The position numbers and the translations under genes are program-made. The notes below the pieces were generated by a model that was not told the DNA's origin, searched no databases, and saw nothing but the letters and a program-made list of their open reading frames with translations. A stretch of DNA of 35,107 bases from Gracilimonas amylolytica (lineage in GTDB: Bacteria; Bacteroidota; Rhodothermia; Balneolales; Balneolaceae), in assembly GCF_002911695.1 (NCBI RefSeq), contig NZ_PQBS01000013.1, forward strand, positions 1-35,107, written 5' to 3'. Numbering within the stretch: the stretch's first letter is position 1; every line of letters begins with the position of its first letter. Positions 6,111 to 14,304 of the stretch are shown in pieces.

Positions 6111-8360
6111 TTATAAGTTCAATTCAAACACACCATCAATCTCCTGCATCAACCGGTCGGTCTCCATGAGAGCTACAATGATCTTTTGGTAGTGTTGTAT
6201 CTCTTCAATGGAGAGCTCTCGATCTCGGCGGTCTTTGAGCCATTTTTCGGCGGGTTGATAGCCTCCGATGTAGAACTCCCAAGCTTTTTTCGGCACATTG
6301 CCGAAATACTGTTCTTCGTTAATCCACACTTTGCCGGTCGTTTCATCATCGTCTTCCGGAATAAACCCCGGATCAGTCTTTGTAAGCCGGTTGGAAATTA
6401 CATTGCTTCCTGCAATGGGATAGGTGGTTATAAATTCTTCTACAACTGGATGCTCCAGTAAGTGAATTTGGCGCAGCTCTCCGCCTAGTTCTACGAGTCG
6501 CCAGAAGAGCTCGGGATCTTCTGGGTAAGGTACCCTTGGAAAGTCGATTTTCAGAAACTCTTTGTACTTCTCCCGGTAGCTTGGGGAATGCAATACGGCA
6601 TAGATATAATCGAGCAGATCAATGGGGGCAAAGGTGTCTTCTGTTTCTTCCTTCTCCGGTATAAACTTCAGCCCTAGTTTCTTCGCTATTTCTTGAACGA
6701 TCTTCTTATCTAAATTTGGTGTACGCTCTGGTTTGCCATCAAGAGTTTGTTGGGAGCTCTCATCGGGGTAGAGGTAGAGCGGAAAAGTATTTGTATTGTC
6801 TAATGAAGAAGTAACGCTTTTATCAGTAATTGTATTTGTGATAAAATAGTTATGAGCATCAATATCCCTTCCGACACGTGATAGATTTAGGGCAAAATTA
6901 TCTCTAATCAAATGATCCATAATTTCCTCTCTTCCCCAATCTACCAAATCTGGTGAATATGCTATGTATCTTTGGTCAAATACTCTATAATCAATTTTTT
7001 GAATAATCTTATTCGGGTCATTTTGCGCAGCTTTTTTACGTGCTTCTGCTAACTTCCAGCCCCTTGTATCACCTTTTAAGTATTTCCCAGTACTTTTATG
7101 GCCAAAAAACTTTTCGCGTATTTCAGAGTCTGTATATTCACTATCAAAAAATGTATTTAACCGTTGTATAAGTGATTCTTTTTTAGAATCTATCACAAAA
7201 AAATCTCTTGCTGAAGTTATTCCCATGGAGTTATCTAAAAATAGTTCAGACAATTTAAATCCATCTTCATATTTCTTTCGTGTACCTACATCTTTTTTCT
7301 TAAAAAAGTAATATGGTGAACTGAATTCGACCTTTTCAAAATCAATATTTTGAATTGATTGATCATTCAAAAACTCATATTTGCTATTTCTTTTACCCCA
7401 GAGATTAAATTCTAAAACATCAGCTAGTTCATCTTTATCCCCAGTTTTAGTTTTTATAAAGAGATTAAGTGAAACTCCCGCTGTGATGTCAAAGACATTT
7501 TCATCTTTACTCCCATCTGGAGTAGTTTCTTTCCTTATAGAATTACCGTGTAAATCAACGATATAAATTTTATCAAACGTTTTTAAAAGCTGCCACCTCA
7601 TCCCTCGAAAAGTAGGATTATCCAAAAAACTATGATTATTGATATAGGCTAAAACACCTTCGCCATTCTTTTCCACAAAATGCTGTCCATATCGAATAAA
7701 CTTCACATAATCATCATGGAGCCAATGTTTTCGTTCTCCAAAATGTTCACCATCTATATATTTATAATCCTCAATAAGCTCTGAAATCCATTCGCCCATG
7801 TTTGAAGAAATCCCACTATATGGCGGATTTCCCAGCACAACCATTACTGGTGTATCTCTCTTAATATAATTCGCCTCATTGGCTTCCTCACTTAGCCAAC
7901 CGGCAAAGAGGGTTCCTGTGTCTGGGTGGTGTTCTTCCAGGGAGTTGGTCAGATACACCCGAAAGCGTTCACTGCCGCTTGGTTCCATGCCGGTTTCCCG
8001 TAATAGTAAATCCAGCTTCAGGTGAGCCATAGCATAACTGGCCATTAAAATTTCAAATCCGTTCAGACGGGGAATCAGGTGTTCTTCCACATAGGTAGCC
8101 CAAATGCCTTGCTGTCCTTCAAACTTGGAATGAATTTGTTTGATCACTTCAGCTAAAAAGGTTCCGGTTCCAGCTGCCGGGTCCAGAATCTGCACTTTAT
8201 GGACTTCCCGTTCCTCTTCCACCATACCGCCTTTATGTCGTTTGTCGTGCGTGGGTACTTTTACCTTCACTTTTGTTTTAGAGGTATCGGCCAGTCCGTC
8301 TTTCAGTCCAAATTCGTCTTTCAGAATGTCATCCACCGCTCGTACAATAAAGTTTACCAC
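6111..8360 (-). CDS. C-terminal part: methylase and specificity domains of broken RM enzyme
   Basis: 749 residues if translation restarts at the GTG at 8360; the open frame itself begins right after the TAA at 8451. Methylase motif I is LDPAAGTGTFLAEV and motif IV is VVLGNPPYSG, the N6-adenine signature. The remainder ends in a type ISP C-terminal specificity domain (from about LYLYPDESSQ, through VPYPEDPELFWRLVELG, to WEFYIGGYQPAEKWLKDR). No helicase domain is present, unlike true type ISP enzymes of about 1600 residues. The stretch from about 6700 to 7850 is far AT-richer (roughly 25-30% GC in sampled lines) than both ends (about 45%), suggesting exchange of the specificity segment. Confidence 0.8.
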   Translation of the reverse strand: MVNFIVRAVDDILKDEFGLKDGLADTSKTKVKVKVPTHDKRHKGGMVEEEREVHKVQILDPAAGTGTFLAEVIKQIHSKFEGQQGIWATYVEEHLIPRLNGFEILMASYAMAHLKLDLLLRETGMEPSGSERFRVYLTNSLEEHHPDTGTLFAGWLSEEANEANYIKRDTPVMVVLGNPPYSGISSNMGEWISELIEDYKYIDGEHFGERKHWLHDDYVKFIRYGQHFVEKNGEGVLAYINNHSFLDNPTFRGMRWQLLKTFDKIYIVDLHGNSIRKETTPDGSKDENVFDITAGVSLNLFIKTKTGDKDELADVLEFNLWGKRNSKYEFLNDQSIQNIDFEKVEFSSPYYFFKKKDVGTRKKYEDGFKLSELFLDNSMGITSARDFFVIDSKKESLIQRLNTFFDSEYTDSEIREKFFGHKSTGKYLKGDTRGWKLAEARKKAAQNDPNKIIQKIDYRVFDQRYIAYSPDLVDWGREEIMDHLIRDNFALNLSRVGRDIDAHNYFITNTITDKSVTSSLDNTNTFPLYLYPDESSQQTLDGKPERTPNLDKKIVQEIAKKLGLKFIPEKEETEDTFAPIDLLDYIYAVLHSPSYREKYKEFLKIDFPRVPYPEDPELFWRLVELGGELRQIHLLEHPVVEEFITTYPIAGSNVISNRLTKTDPGFIPEDDDETTGKVWINEEQYFGNVPKKAWEFYIGGYQPAEKWLKDRRDRELSIEEIQHYQKIIVALMETDRLMQEIDGVFELNL

Positions 8361-8450
8361 TGGCTCCGGTGTGTACCAGACTCCACGGCTTTTTCGAAGC
8401 TTGGGATCATATTCAGCCAGGAAAGTTTCATAAAAATGTATGATGGGATC

Positions 8451-9359
8451 TTATTGCTGAGTAGCTTTGCCAAAATTCTTGAGAAGGCCATCAACATCGG
8501 TAGCTCTGAAAATATCAGCTAATCCATCTACCACCCATGTGATACGATCATCCAAGTCATAACCGGCTATGTATTGGAAAAGCTTACGAAGAAAAGGATT
8601 GGTTTTTGGAATAAGCGCAGCTGCCTCATGTCGATCAAAGGTATCTAAAGTCGAATCGTGTAATCGAGCAGCAAACATACCGTAAGCAATGGTCTGTGCA
8701 TAGATATCTGCAAATTCCTTAGCGCTGATATCATGAATTAGCACATTCTGAAATGCAGCAAGTTGTTCCCGCAGGGTATTATTAGCCGTCTCGTTTACTT
8801 TGTTTTTCTGCTTTTGTTCATCGGCATTCAGGGCTTTTTCAATAACATCAGCGAGGATTCGGGCTTTACCGGCCATCATCTTCGACAGCTTATTGGCACT
8901 GCGGATGGTTTGCCCCACATGTGTCCCAAAATCTTTGATGATGTTTTCAAACTCGTTGTAGTTCTCAGTCAACCCAACGATGCTACCGTCTTTGATTTCA
9001 GCAATAGCAACGGATGTCAGGAATTCTCCATCCCGATATACACGGAAATTGAGATAATCAGTAAAGATCAGATTAGGAAGACCGGTTTTGTAGCGTTCAA
9101 ACTGCTCCTTATTCCTCTTCATACCCTCAAGATCCGGATCGCCTATATCTTTGGCTTCAATGTATCCAACGGGAATTTTGCCTTTAGTAAGGATATAGTC
9201 GGGGGCTCCAACATCTGTTCGTGAGGGTTCATTGGTTATAAGCAGATCCGGCAACAGCTCCCCAAGCAACGTTTGCAAATCGCCCCGATAACTGTGTTCC
9301 CTCGAAATGCCTGATTTATATCTTAGATTTAACTGATCAACGTATTCCTGAATGGTCAT
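8451..9359 (-). CDS. N-terminal part: nuclease domain of broken type IIG RM enzyme
   Basis: 302 residues ending at the premature TAA. A PD-(D/E)xK endonuclease core is visible: D54 in VGAPDYILTKG and E68/K70 in GYIEAKDIGDPD. Residues about 150-300 are helical and correspond to the connector between nuclease and methylase in type IIG and type ISP enzymes. The ATG at 9359 opens the frame and is followed by a typical start (TIQEYVDQLNLRY). If expressed alone it would have a nuclease core but no methylase or target recognition, and its activity could not be predicted. Confidence 0.78.
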   Translation of the reverse strand: MTIQEYVDQLNLRYKSGISREHSYRGDLQTLLGELLPDLLITNEPSRTDVGAPDYILTKGKIPVGYIEAKDIGDPDLEGMKRNKEQFERYKTGLPNLIFTDYLNFRVYRDGEFLTSVAIAEIKDGSIVGLTENYNEFENIIKDFGTHVGQTIRSANKLSKMMAGKARILADVIEKALNADEQKQKNKVNETANNTLREQLAAFQNVLIHDISAKEFADIYAQTIAYGMFAARLHDSTLDTFDRHEAAALIPKTNPFLRKLFQYIAGYDLDDRITWVVDGLADIFRATDVDGLLKNFGKATQQ

Positions 9360-9631
9360 AGATAAACAATTTGGTTGGCGCTTAGGCTAACAAAATCAGT
9401 GCTCAAAGACAATGTAATTTCTTCCTGCCAATGATGGCTATAAACAACGTTTCCTTTATTCAATATATGATCACGCCTTTGGATACTATAATCTCACTCA
9501 ATAATTCCGAATTTTTTTATAAGTAACCGCCCTTAGACACGGGTATGTACCTAACTTACTTCCTCATTTAATCATTTGCTTAAACGTTTCATTGACTATA
9601 TATTTAAGCAATCACTTAAATAATAATTCCT
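9360..9631. promoter_or_regulatory. Divergent promoter region, RM operon and mer operon
   Basis: 272 bp between the leftward RM gene and the rightward ArsR-type regulator. It must hold both promoters. The right end carries the inverted-repeat operator (9601-9622). The rest is AT-rich without other clear motifs or genes. Confidence 0.6.
9601..9622 (+). promoter_or_regulatory. ArsR/SmtB-type operator
   Basis: Perfect inverted repeat TATTTAAG (9601-9608), 6-bp spacer CAATCA, CTTAAATA (9615-9622), ending 9 bp before the regulator's ATG. Its placement and AT-rich palindromic form suit an operator bound by the ArsR-family dimer encoded directly downstream, which would release it on metal binding. 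A similar half-site (GCTTAAAC) lies at about 9579-9586. Confidence 0.7.
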
Positions 9632-10012
9632 ATGAGCAAACAATCCTGTATTCGAGATGTAGCCGATCTGAACCAGATCAACCGCTGCATTGATTCTATC
9701 CATGCGGTAGAATCATCCATCTTAAAACTATCCGACATATTGAAACTGGCCGGAAATGATGTACGCCTGAAAATCCTGTTCTTGTTGAGCACGGAGAAAG
9801 ATTTATGCCCGTGCGATTTGAGCGATATTTTAGATATGACCGTACCGGCGGTATCACAACACCTGCGAAAATTGAAAGACGCCGGACTTTTAGATTCAAG
9901 AAGAGAGGGAAAGCTCATTTTCTATTCCCTGCAAAAACCTTATGACGATCTTTTGAAACCACTTTTCAACCAAATTGAAAACAATACCATTATGGAGGTA
10001 TTAGCCGCATGA
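9632..10012 (+). CDS. ArsR/SmtB-family metal-sensing repressor of the mer operon
   Basis: A 126-residue winged-helix repressor. The recognition helix region reads MTVPAVSQHLRKLKDAGLL, followed by the beta-hairpin wing (DSRREGKLIFYSL). The metal-sensing motif LCPCDL (C59, C61) sits in the helix where ArsR and CadC carry CVCDL, and C6 near the N-terminus (SCIRDVADL) could complete a CadC-like thiolate site; C19 is a further candidate. It lies 9 bp downstream of a perfect inverted repeat and overlaps merTP by 4 bases (ATGA at 10009-10012), so it probably represses its own operon and responds to Hg(II). Mercury operons under ArsR-type rather than MerR control are known from Thermus and Actinobacteria. 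No merR-type gene is present. Confidence 0.9.
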   Translation: MSKQSCIRDVADLNQINRCIDSIHAVESSILKLSDILKLAGNDVRLKILFLLSTEKDLCPCDLSDILDMTVPAVSQHLRKLKDAGLLDSRREGKLIFYSLQKPYDDLLKPLFNQIENNTIMEVLAA

Positions 10013-10635
10013 ACAAGCAACAGAAAAATAATTCTGATACCAAATGGCTGGGTGCGGGACTCGGAGTTGCATTTATCGCCTCCCTTTGCTGCATCACTCC
10101 GGTGCTGGCTATTCTGGCAGGCACAAGTGGTATCGCCTCTACGTTTTCATTCATGGACCCATTTCGACCTTATTTAATTGGGTTGACTGTTCTTTTACTT
10201 GGGTTCGCATGGTATCAAAAACTGAAGCCCTCAAAAGAAATCGACTGTGAATGTGATCCTGAAGAAGCCCGTTTCACCCAGTCTAAATCGTTTCTTGGCA
10301 TCGTAACCGTAGTGGCGGCACTTTTGTTGGCTTTTCCAAACTACTCTCATTGGTTTTTCTCTGACGCTCAACCCACTCAAGTACAATATGTTTCCGAGGC
10401 AGATGTAGAACATGTAACCTTTAATGTGGAGGGCATGACCTGCGCTGGGTGTGAAGCCAGTGTAAAAAATGAGTTGGGTAAACTGGATGGAATTGTTGAG
10501 TCCGAGGTATCCTACGACAGCGGAACGGCTACTATTTCGTATTTGAAAACGAAGCTCACGGAAAAAGAACTTCAGGATGCGATCAATAAGACCGGATTTA
10601 CAGCCAACCTTCAACAAGAGCAAGAAAACGAATAA
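10009..10635 (+). CDS. merTP: MerTP mercuric ion transporter (MerT-MerP fusion)
   Basis: A 208-residue fusion that carries Hg(II) across the inner membrane to MerA. The N-terminal MerT part has three hydrophobic segments (about 15-40, 52-69 and 96-112), the vicinal cysteines C27/C28 in SLCCITPVLA on the first helix, and the cytoplasmic pair C80/C82 (DCECDP). Residues about 134-200 are a MerP-like HMA domain with GMTCAGCEASV (C145/C148), placed in the periplasm by the third helix. The first ATG overlaps the regulator stop; merA starts 4 bp after its stop. Such fusions are known in Bacteroidota-type mer operons. All key cysteines are present. Confidence 0.93.
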   Translation: MNKQQKNNSDTKWLGAGLGVAFIASLCCITPVLAILAGTSGIASTFSFMDPFRPYLIGLTVLLLGFAWYQKLKPSKEIDCECDPEEARFTQSKSFLGIVTVVAALLLAFPNYSHWFFSDAQPTQVQYVSEADVEHVTFNVEGMTCAGCEASVKNELGKLDGIVESEVSYDSGTATISYLKTKLTEKELQDAINKTGFTANLQQEQENE

Positions 10636-10639
10636 TAGG

Positions 10640-12277
10640 ATGAAAGAACTGGAACTGGACATAGCGGGCATGACGTGTGATCATTGCGCCGTGTCTATTG
10701 AAAATAATCTATCCAAACTAAACGGAATACAGAAGGCGGATGTAAGCTACCCCAACGGAACGGCTACGGTATCATTTGATGAATCCACCCTTGATAAAGC
10801 TTCAGTGATTGAAGCCGTAAATGAGACGGGTAAGTATCAGGTAGTTGGCGAAACCGGAAAAGAGCAGTCTGGTGAACACCGTTACTCGTTGATTATTATC
10901 GGGGGCGGTTCGGCTGCTTTTGCTGCGGCTATCCGAACCAGTGAATTGGGAGGAACCGCACTGATTATCAATAAAGGTCTGCCAACCGGTGGAACCTGTG
11001 TAAATGTGGGGTGCGTGCCTTCCAAAACACTGATCCGAACAGCAGAAGCCTTTCACAATGCTTCCCATCCGAGATTTGAAGGGATTGAAACCACGGCAAC
11101 CATTAGTGATTTCAAAAAAGTGATTGAGCAAAAACGGGAGATGGTTCGTGATCTTCGCCAGGAAAAATATGTGAATGTGATAAAGGATGATCCAAGCATC
11201 ACCCTTATTGAGGGGTACGGAAAGTTAATTCAAACAAATCAGGTTCAGGTAAATAATTCAACCTATACCGCCGAAAACATTTTGATTGCCACAGGAGCTT
11301 CCCCGTTTATTCCTGAAATACCAGGACTGAAAGGAGCGGGATATCTGACCAATGAGTCGGCCTATGAACTTGAGGAACTTCCGGAAGAGCTCGTCATACT
11401 TGGCGGCGGATATATTGCTCTTGAAAATGCTCAACTCTTTAGTCGGCTTGGAAGCAAGGTGACTGTATTACAGCGATCAGAACATGTATTAAGTGATCAA
11501 CCCAAAGAGCTTGCAACAGCCTTAACGGGATATTTGGAAGAGGAAGGATTAACCATTTTGACGAATACAGACATTCTGGAAGTAACGAAAACAGATAAAA
11601 ATAGAAGCATCCGTTTTACGGTAAATGGAGAGGAAAAAAAACTTGAAGCTGATCAGATATTGGTCGCTACCGGCAGGCAGGGAAATACAGGGAACCTGAA
11701 TCTTGAATCCGCAGGGATTGACACCGAAGGTCGCGGCTATATTCCAGTGGATGAAACCATGCGAACCAATACATCCAACATCTTTGCCGCCGGCGATGTA
11801 CTTGGCGAACGGCAGTTTGTATATACGGCTGCTTATGAAGGAAAAATCGCTGCTGAAAATGCGATGAGAGATAGTCATGGAAAAGCCGATTTTTCAGTCT
11901 TACCATGGGTTATTTTCACTGATCCACAGGTGGCCGGAGTGGGTATGGACGAACAGCAAGCGGAAGAAGCGGGACTTAACTATCAAGCAACTAAACTTAC
12001 GCTGGATAATGTACCCCGATCCATTGCTGCGAGAGATACACGTGGTTTTATCAAGTTAATCCGAAACAAAGATAATGACCACTTGATTGGAGCTCGCATT
12101 TTGGCACCGGAGGGCTCGGAACTATTGATGGAACTGGCTCTGGCTATGAGGCATGGGGTAACCATTCAGTCGCTCAAGTCAGAATTTCATCCCTATCTGA
12201 CCCTTTCTGAAGGAATTAAACTTGCGGCTCTCACTTTCGACAAAGACGTGAAGAAATTGAGCTGCTGTGCGGTTTAA
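10640..12277 (+). CDS. merA: Mercuric reductase MerA
   Basis: A 545-residue cytosolic flavoprotein reducing Hg(II) to volatile Hg(0) with NADPH. An N-terminal HMA domain (GMTCDHCAVSI, C13/C16) precedes the pyridine nucleotide-disulfide oxidoreductase fold: FAD-binding IIIGGGSAAFAAAI, redox pair C120/C125 in GGTCVNVGCVPSK, NAD(P)-binding ILGGGYIALE, and FAD motif TSNIFAAGDV. The C-terminus carries the MerA-specific vicinal cysteines KKLSCCAV (C542/C543) that pass Hg(II) to the active site. I choose the ATG at 10640 over the in-frame ATG at 10577 because the latter overlaps merTP and adds 21 residues of no family character. Last gene of the mer operon, converging with the CDF gene 20 bp on. Confidence 0.96.
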   Translation: MKELELDIAGMTCDHCAVSIENNLSKLNGIQKADVSYPNGTATVSFDESTLDKASVIEAVNETGKYQVVGETGKEQSGEHRYSLIIIGGGSAAFAAAIRTSELGGTALIINKGLPTGGTCVNVGCVPSKTLIRTAEAFHNASHPRFEGIETTATISDFKKVIEQKREMVRDLRQEKYVNVIKDDPSITLIEGYGKLIQTNQVQVNNSTYTAENILIATGASPFIPEIPGLKGAGYLTNESAYELEELPEELVILGGGYIALENAQLFSRLGSKVTVLQRSEHVLSDQPKELATALTGYLEEEGLTILTNTDILEVTKTDKNRSIRFTVNGEEKKLEADQILVATGRQGNTGNLNLESAGIDTEGRGYIPVDETMRTNTSNIFAAGDVLGERQFVYTAAYEGKIAAENAMRDSHGKADFSVLPWVIFTDPQVAGVGMDEQQAEEAGLNYQATKLTLDNVPRSIAARDTRGFIKLIRNKDNDHLIGARILAPEGSELLMELALAMRHGVTIQSLKSEFHPYLTLSEGIKLAALTFDKDVKKLSCCAV

Positions 12278-12296
12278 AAGAGTATCAATAACCGTT

Positions 12297-13175
12297 TCAC
12301 TCAATCAAAGATGAAGTTCCCTCATCCAGCTCCACTTCAATCGTGCTGTGGCTGAAGTTGTAAGGTTTAAGAATATCACGAATTTTCTTTTTGGCTTCCA
12401 GAATGTCTGAATAGCTTTCTACATTTTTAAGAATGAGGTGAGCAGTAAACACATGCTTTTCTCCATCCAGCGACCATAAGTGCAGGTGATTGGTATCGGC
12501 CACTATATCTTGCTCGAGGAATTTTTCTCGCAGTTCATCAATGCTTATATCATCCGGAGTTCCCTGTAAGAAAATGTGTAGGGTTTCCTTCAATCGTTTT
12601 ACCACATTCCAAAGTACATAGGCAGTAATAAAGAGAGACAGTGCAGGATCTAAATAATGAATGTCTTTGAAAAGTAATACAATAGACACTACAAGAACGG
12701 CGGCCCAACCCAATACATCTTCCAACAGGTGCCAGGAAATAACTCGTTCATTAAGGGTTTTGCCATGACTCACCTTCCATGCAGCGTACCCATTCACTGC
12801 CACCCCCACGATGGCAAAAAGAAGCATTCCCTGAGCATCGGTATGTTCCGGCGATAAAATTCTGGCAACCGCTTCATTGATCACAAAGACAGATCCAGCG
12901 ATCAGTACCAAGCTGTTAATCAAAGCACCAAGCAGCGAGAACCGGGTATAACCAAAGGTGAAGGATGAATTTGCTCCTTCTTTAGATTTATGATCCAAAA
13001 ACCAGGAGAGTCCTAAGGATAGACTATCTCCCAAATCGTGCAGGGCATCGGAGATAATGGCCACACTGTTTACATACATACCTCCAAAAAATTCAAGAAT
13101 GGTGAATCCAAAATTGAGAAAAAAGGCGAGTTTGATGTTTCCATGCTCGTGTTCGTGTGAATGATCGTGTGACAT
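12297..13175 (-). CDS. CDF-family zinc-type cation exporter (CzcD/ZitB-like)
   Basis: A 292-residue cation diffusion facilitator exporting divalent metal from cytoplasm to periplasm by proton exchange. The N-terminus is His-rich (HDHSHEHEHG), six helices follow, and the C-terminal about 90 residues form the cytoplasmic ferredoxin-like domain (HLHLWSLDGEKHVFTAHL). Both transport-site motifs are of the zinc type: H46xxxD50 in SDALHDLGD on helix 2 and H149xxxD153 in HLLEDVLGW on helix 5. It is the last gene of the long minus-strand metal island, 36 bp after the broken arsenite permease gene. Zn/Cd/Co are the likely substrates. Confidence 0.93.
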   Translation of the reverse strand: MSHDHSHEHEHGNIKLAFFLNFGFTILEFFGGMYVNSVAIISDALHDLGDSLSLGLSWFLDHKSKEGANSSFTFGYTRFSLLGALINSLVLIAGSVFVINEAVARILSPEHTDAQGMLLFAIVGVAVNGYAAWKVSHGKTLNERVISWHLLEDVLGWAAVLVVSIVLLFKDIHYLDPALSLFITAYVLWNVVKRLKETLHIFLQGTPDDISIDELREKFLEQDIVADTNHLHLWSLDGEKHVFTAHLILKNVESYSDILEAKKKIRDILKPYNFSHSTIEVELDEGTSSLIE

Positions 13176-13211
13176 GTTGGTTGGGGTTTATTTTTTGTCA
13201 ATAAGAATTTT

Positions 13212-14190
13212 TCATGATTTTGTGATTTCCGAAACTCTGCTATCTCTGATTTTCAGTAATAATTGAGATATCAAAGCCAGCACCGGTAATTCTATCAAAG
13301 GCCCAACGATTAAAGCCAGTGCTACCAGGGGACTGTCGGGAAAAGCTGTAAGAGCTATCGCCAATGCAATGGGTGAATTTCTTGCAAGTGTGGTAAGGTT
13401 TAAGCTGACCGAATCTTCATAATCAAAATGGAGCAGATAACTTGTAAAGCGACTCACCAGGAAATTTATGGCGAAAAATATCATTAGGGGGATCAGCAGA
13501 ATAAGAACAGTTTTGATGTTTTGAAGAAGGTAATCACCCTGAGATGCAAACATAGCCATGATCGCTAACCCAAGAAATAGTACCTGAGATAGCTAAAAAA
13601 AAGGCAGCAGCTTGGTTTCAAGAAATACGGATTGCTTGAACCTGTGGAGCAGATATTTTGTGACTTGCGCTGCAACAAAGGGTACGATCAACACAAGGCC
13701 GATACTTTCAAACAGAAATGCCGGGTTCACCGAACCGGATGCACCAAAAAAGAGTAGTAAAAACACGGGTAATAAAATCACCTGTAAAATCAGGTTCAGA
13801 GGAAGCACAGAGGCACTAAGCGTCGTATTTCCTTTTGCAATACCGGTAAAAATCAGGTACCAATCCGTACAGGGGGGTTATCATCAACATGACAAAACCT
13901 ATCCAAAGGCTTAGGTGATCCTGAAGAAACAGGTAGCCCAGTACCCAGGCAAAAAAGGGTGTCCAGAGAAAATTGATGGCCAGGTTTGCTGAAAAGAATT
14001 TTAAATTGGAAAAGCTCTTCAGCAGATCGTTGATCGGGATGTTAAGAAATAGCCCAAATAGCATGAGCATTAAAAAAGGGACGATCACATATCCGGCAAC
14101 CGATGCCACTGTTTCCACCTGCCCAGCCAGCAAACCTGCAATGACTGCCAGCGCTATAATAAGTGACTGATATCTGTTAATCGAATTCAT
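13212..14190 (-). pseudogene. Broken ACR3-type arsenite permease
   Basis: The combined frames encode about 326 residues of a bile-acid/arsenite symporter family protein with about ten helices, the normal length for ACR3, which exports arsenite. Two lesions are visible. First, a C6 run (13873-13878) has one base too many: read as written it gives ITPLYGLVPDF and stops at 13816, while dropping one C restores the family motif ITPCTDWYLIFTGIAKGN, including its conserved Cys. Second, an in-frame TAG at 13593-13595 splits KLLPFF from LSQVLFLGLAIMAMFASQG; CAG (Gln) to TAG is the simplest source. Open pieces are 13816-14190, 13593-13808 and 13212-13559. No arsenate reductase is nearby. Two lesions favour a true pseudogene, though the homopolymer one could be a sequencing error. 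Confidence 0.85.
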
Positions 14191-14304
14191 ACTAATATAC
14201 TCCGCTCATTTCCAGAAGTCCTGTCGTGAGAACGCCGAAATTGATCGAAAAGATAAAAGATGGTTTTTCATCGTCTTTTGTCGTTAATTTAGTCTCATAA
14301 TCTT

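Larger units (their letters stand above)
6111..9359 (-). pseudogene. Type IIG (type ISP-like) restriction-modification enzyme with in-frame stop
   Basis: Read through a single TAA at 8451-8453, this is one continuous frame of about 1082 residues: PD-(D/E)xK nuclease, helical linker, N6-adenine methylase and type ISP C-terminal specificity domain. Right after the stop the frame continues DPIIHFYETFLAEYDPKL then RGVWYTPEPVV, the conserved linker leading into the methylase domain of this family, so the stop is a point change (GAA or CAA to TAA would suffice) and not a gene boundary. Such single-chain enzymes methylate host DNA and cut unmethylated DNA. As written, the nuclease and methylase halves are separated. 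A sequencing error, recent inactivation, or two polypeptides assembling are all possible. First gene of the operon with the zinc-ribbon and TIR genes. Confidence 0.85.

Noticed and set aside
10577-10639. Longer N-terminus for MerA
   Set aside because: The extra 21 residues overlap merTP and precede the HMA domain without family support; the ATG at 10640 fits the 4-bp gap.
10231-10671. 146-codon minus-strand ORF across merTP
   Set aside because: Antisense shadow of merTP and the merA start.
12265-12300. Bidirectional terminator between merA and the CDF gene
   Set aside because: Only a CGGTT/AACCG pairing with a long loop and no T-run; too weak to call.
14220-14300. Terminator after the HMA-CDF gene
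   Set aside because: AAAAG/CTTTT pairing needs a 3-nt bulge and lacks a good T-run; not supported enough.
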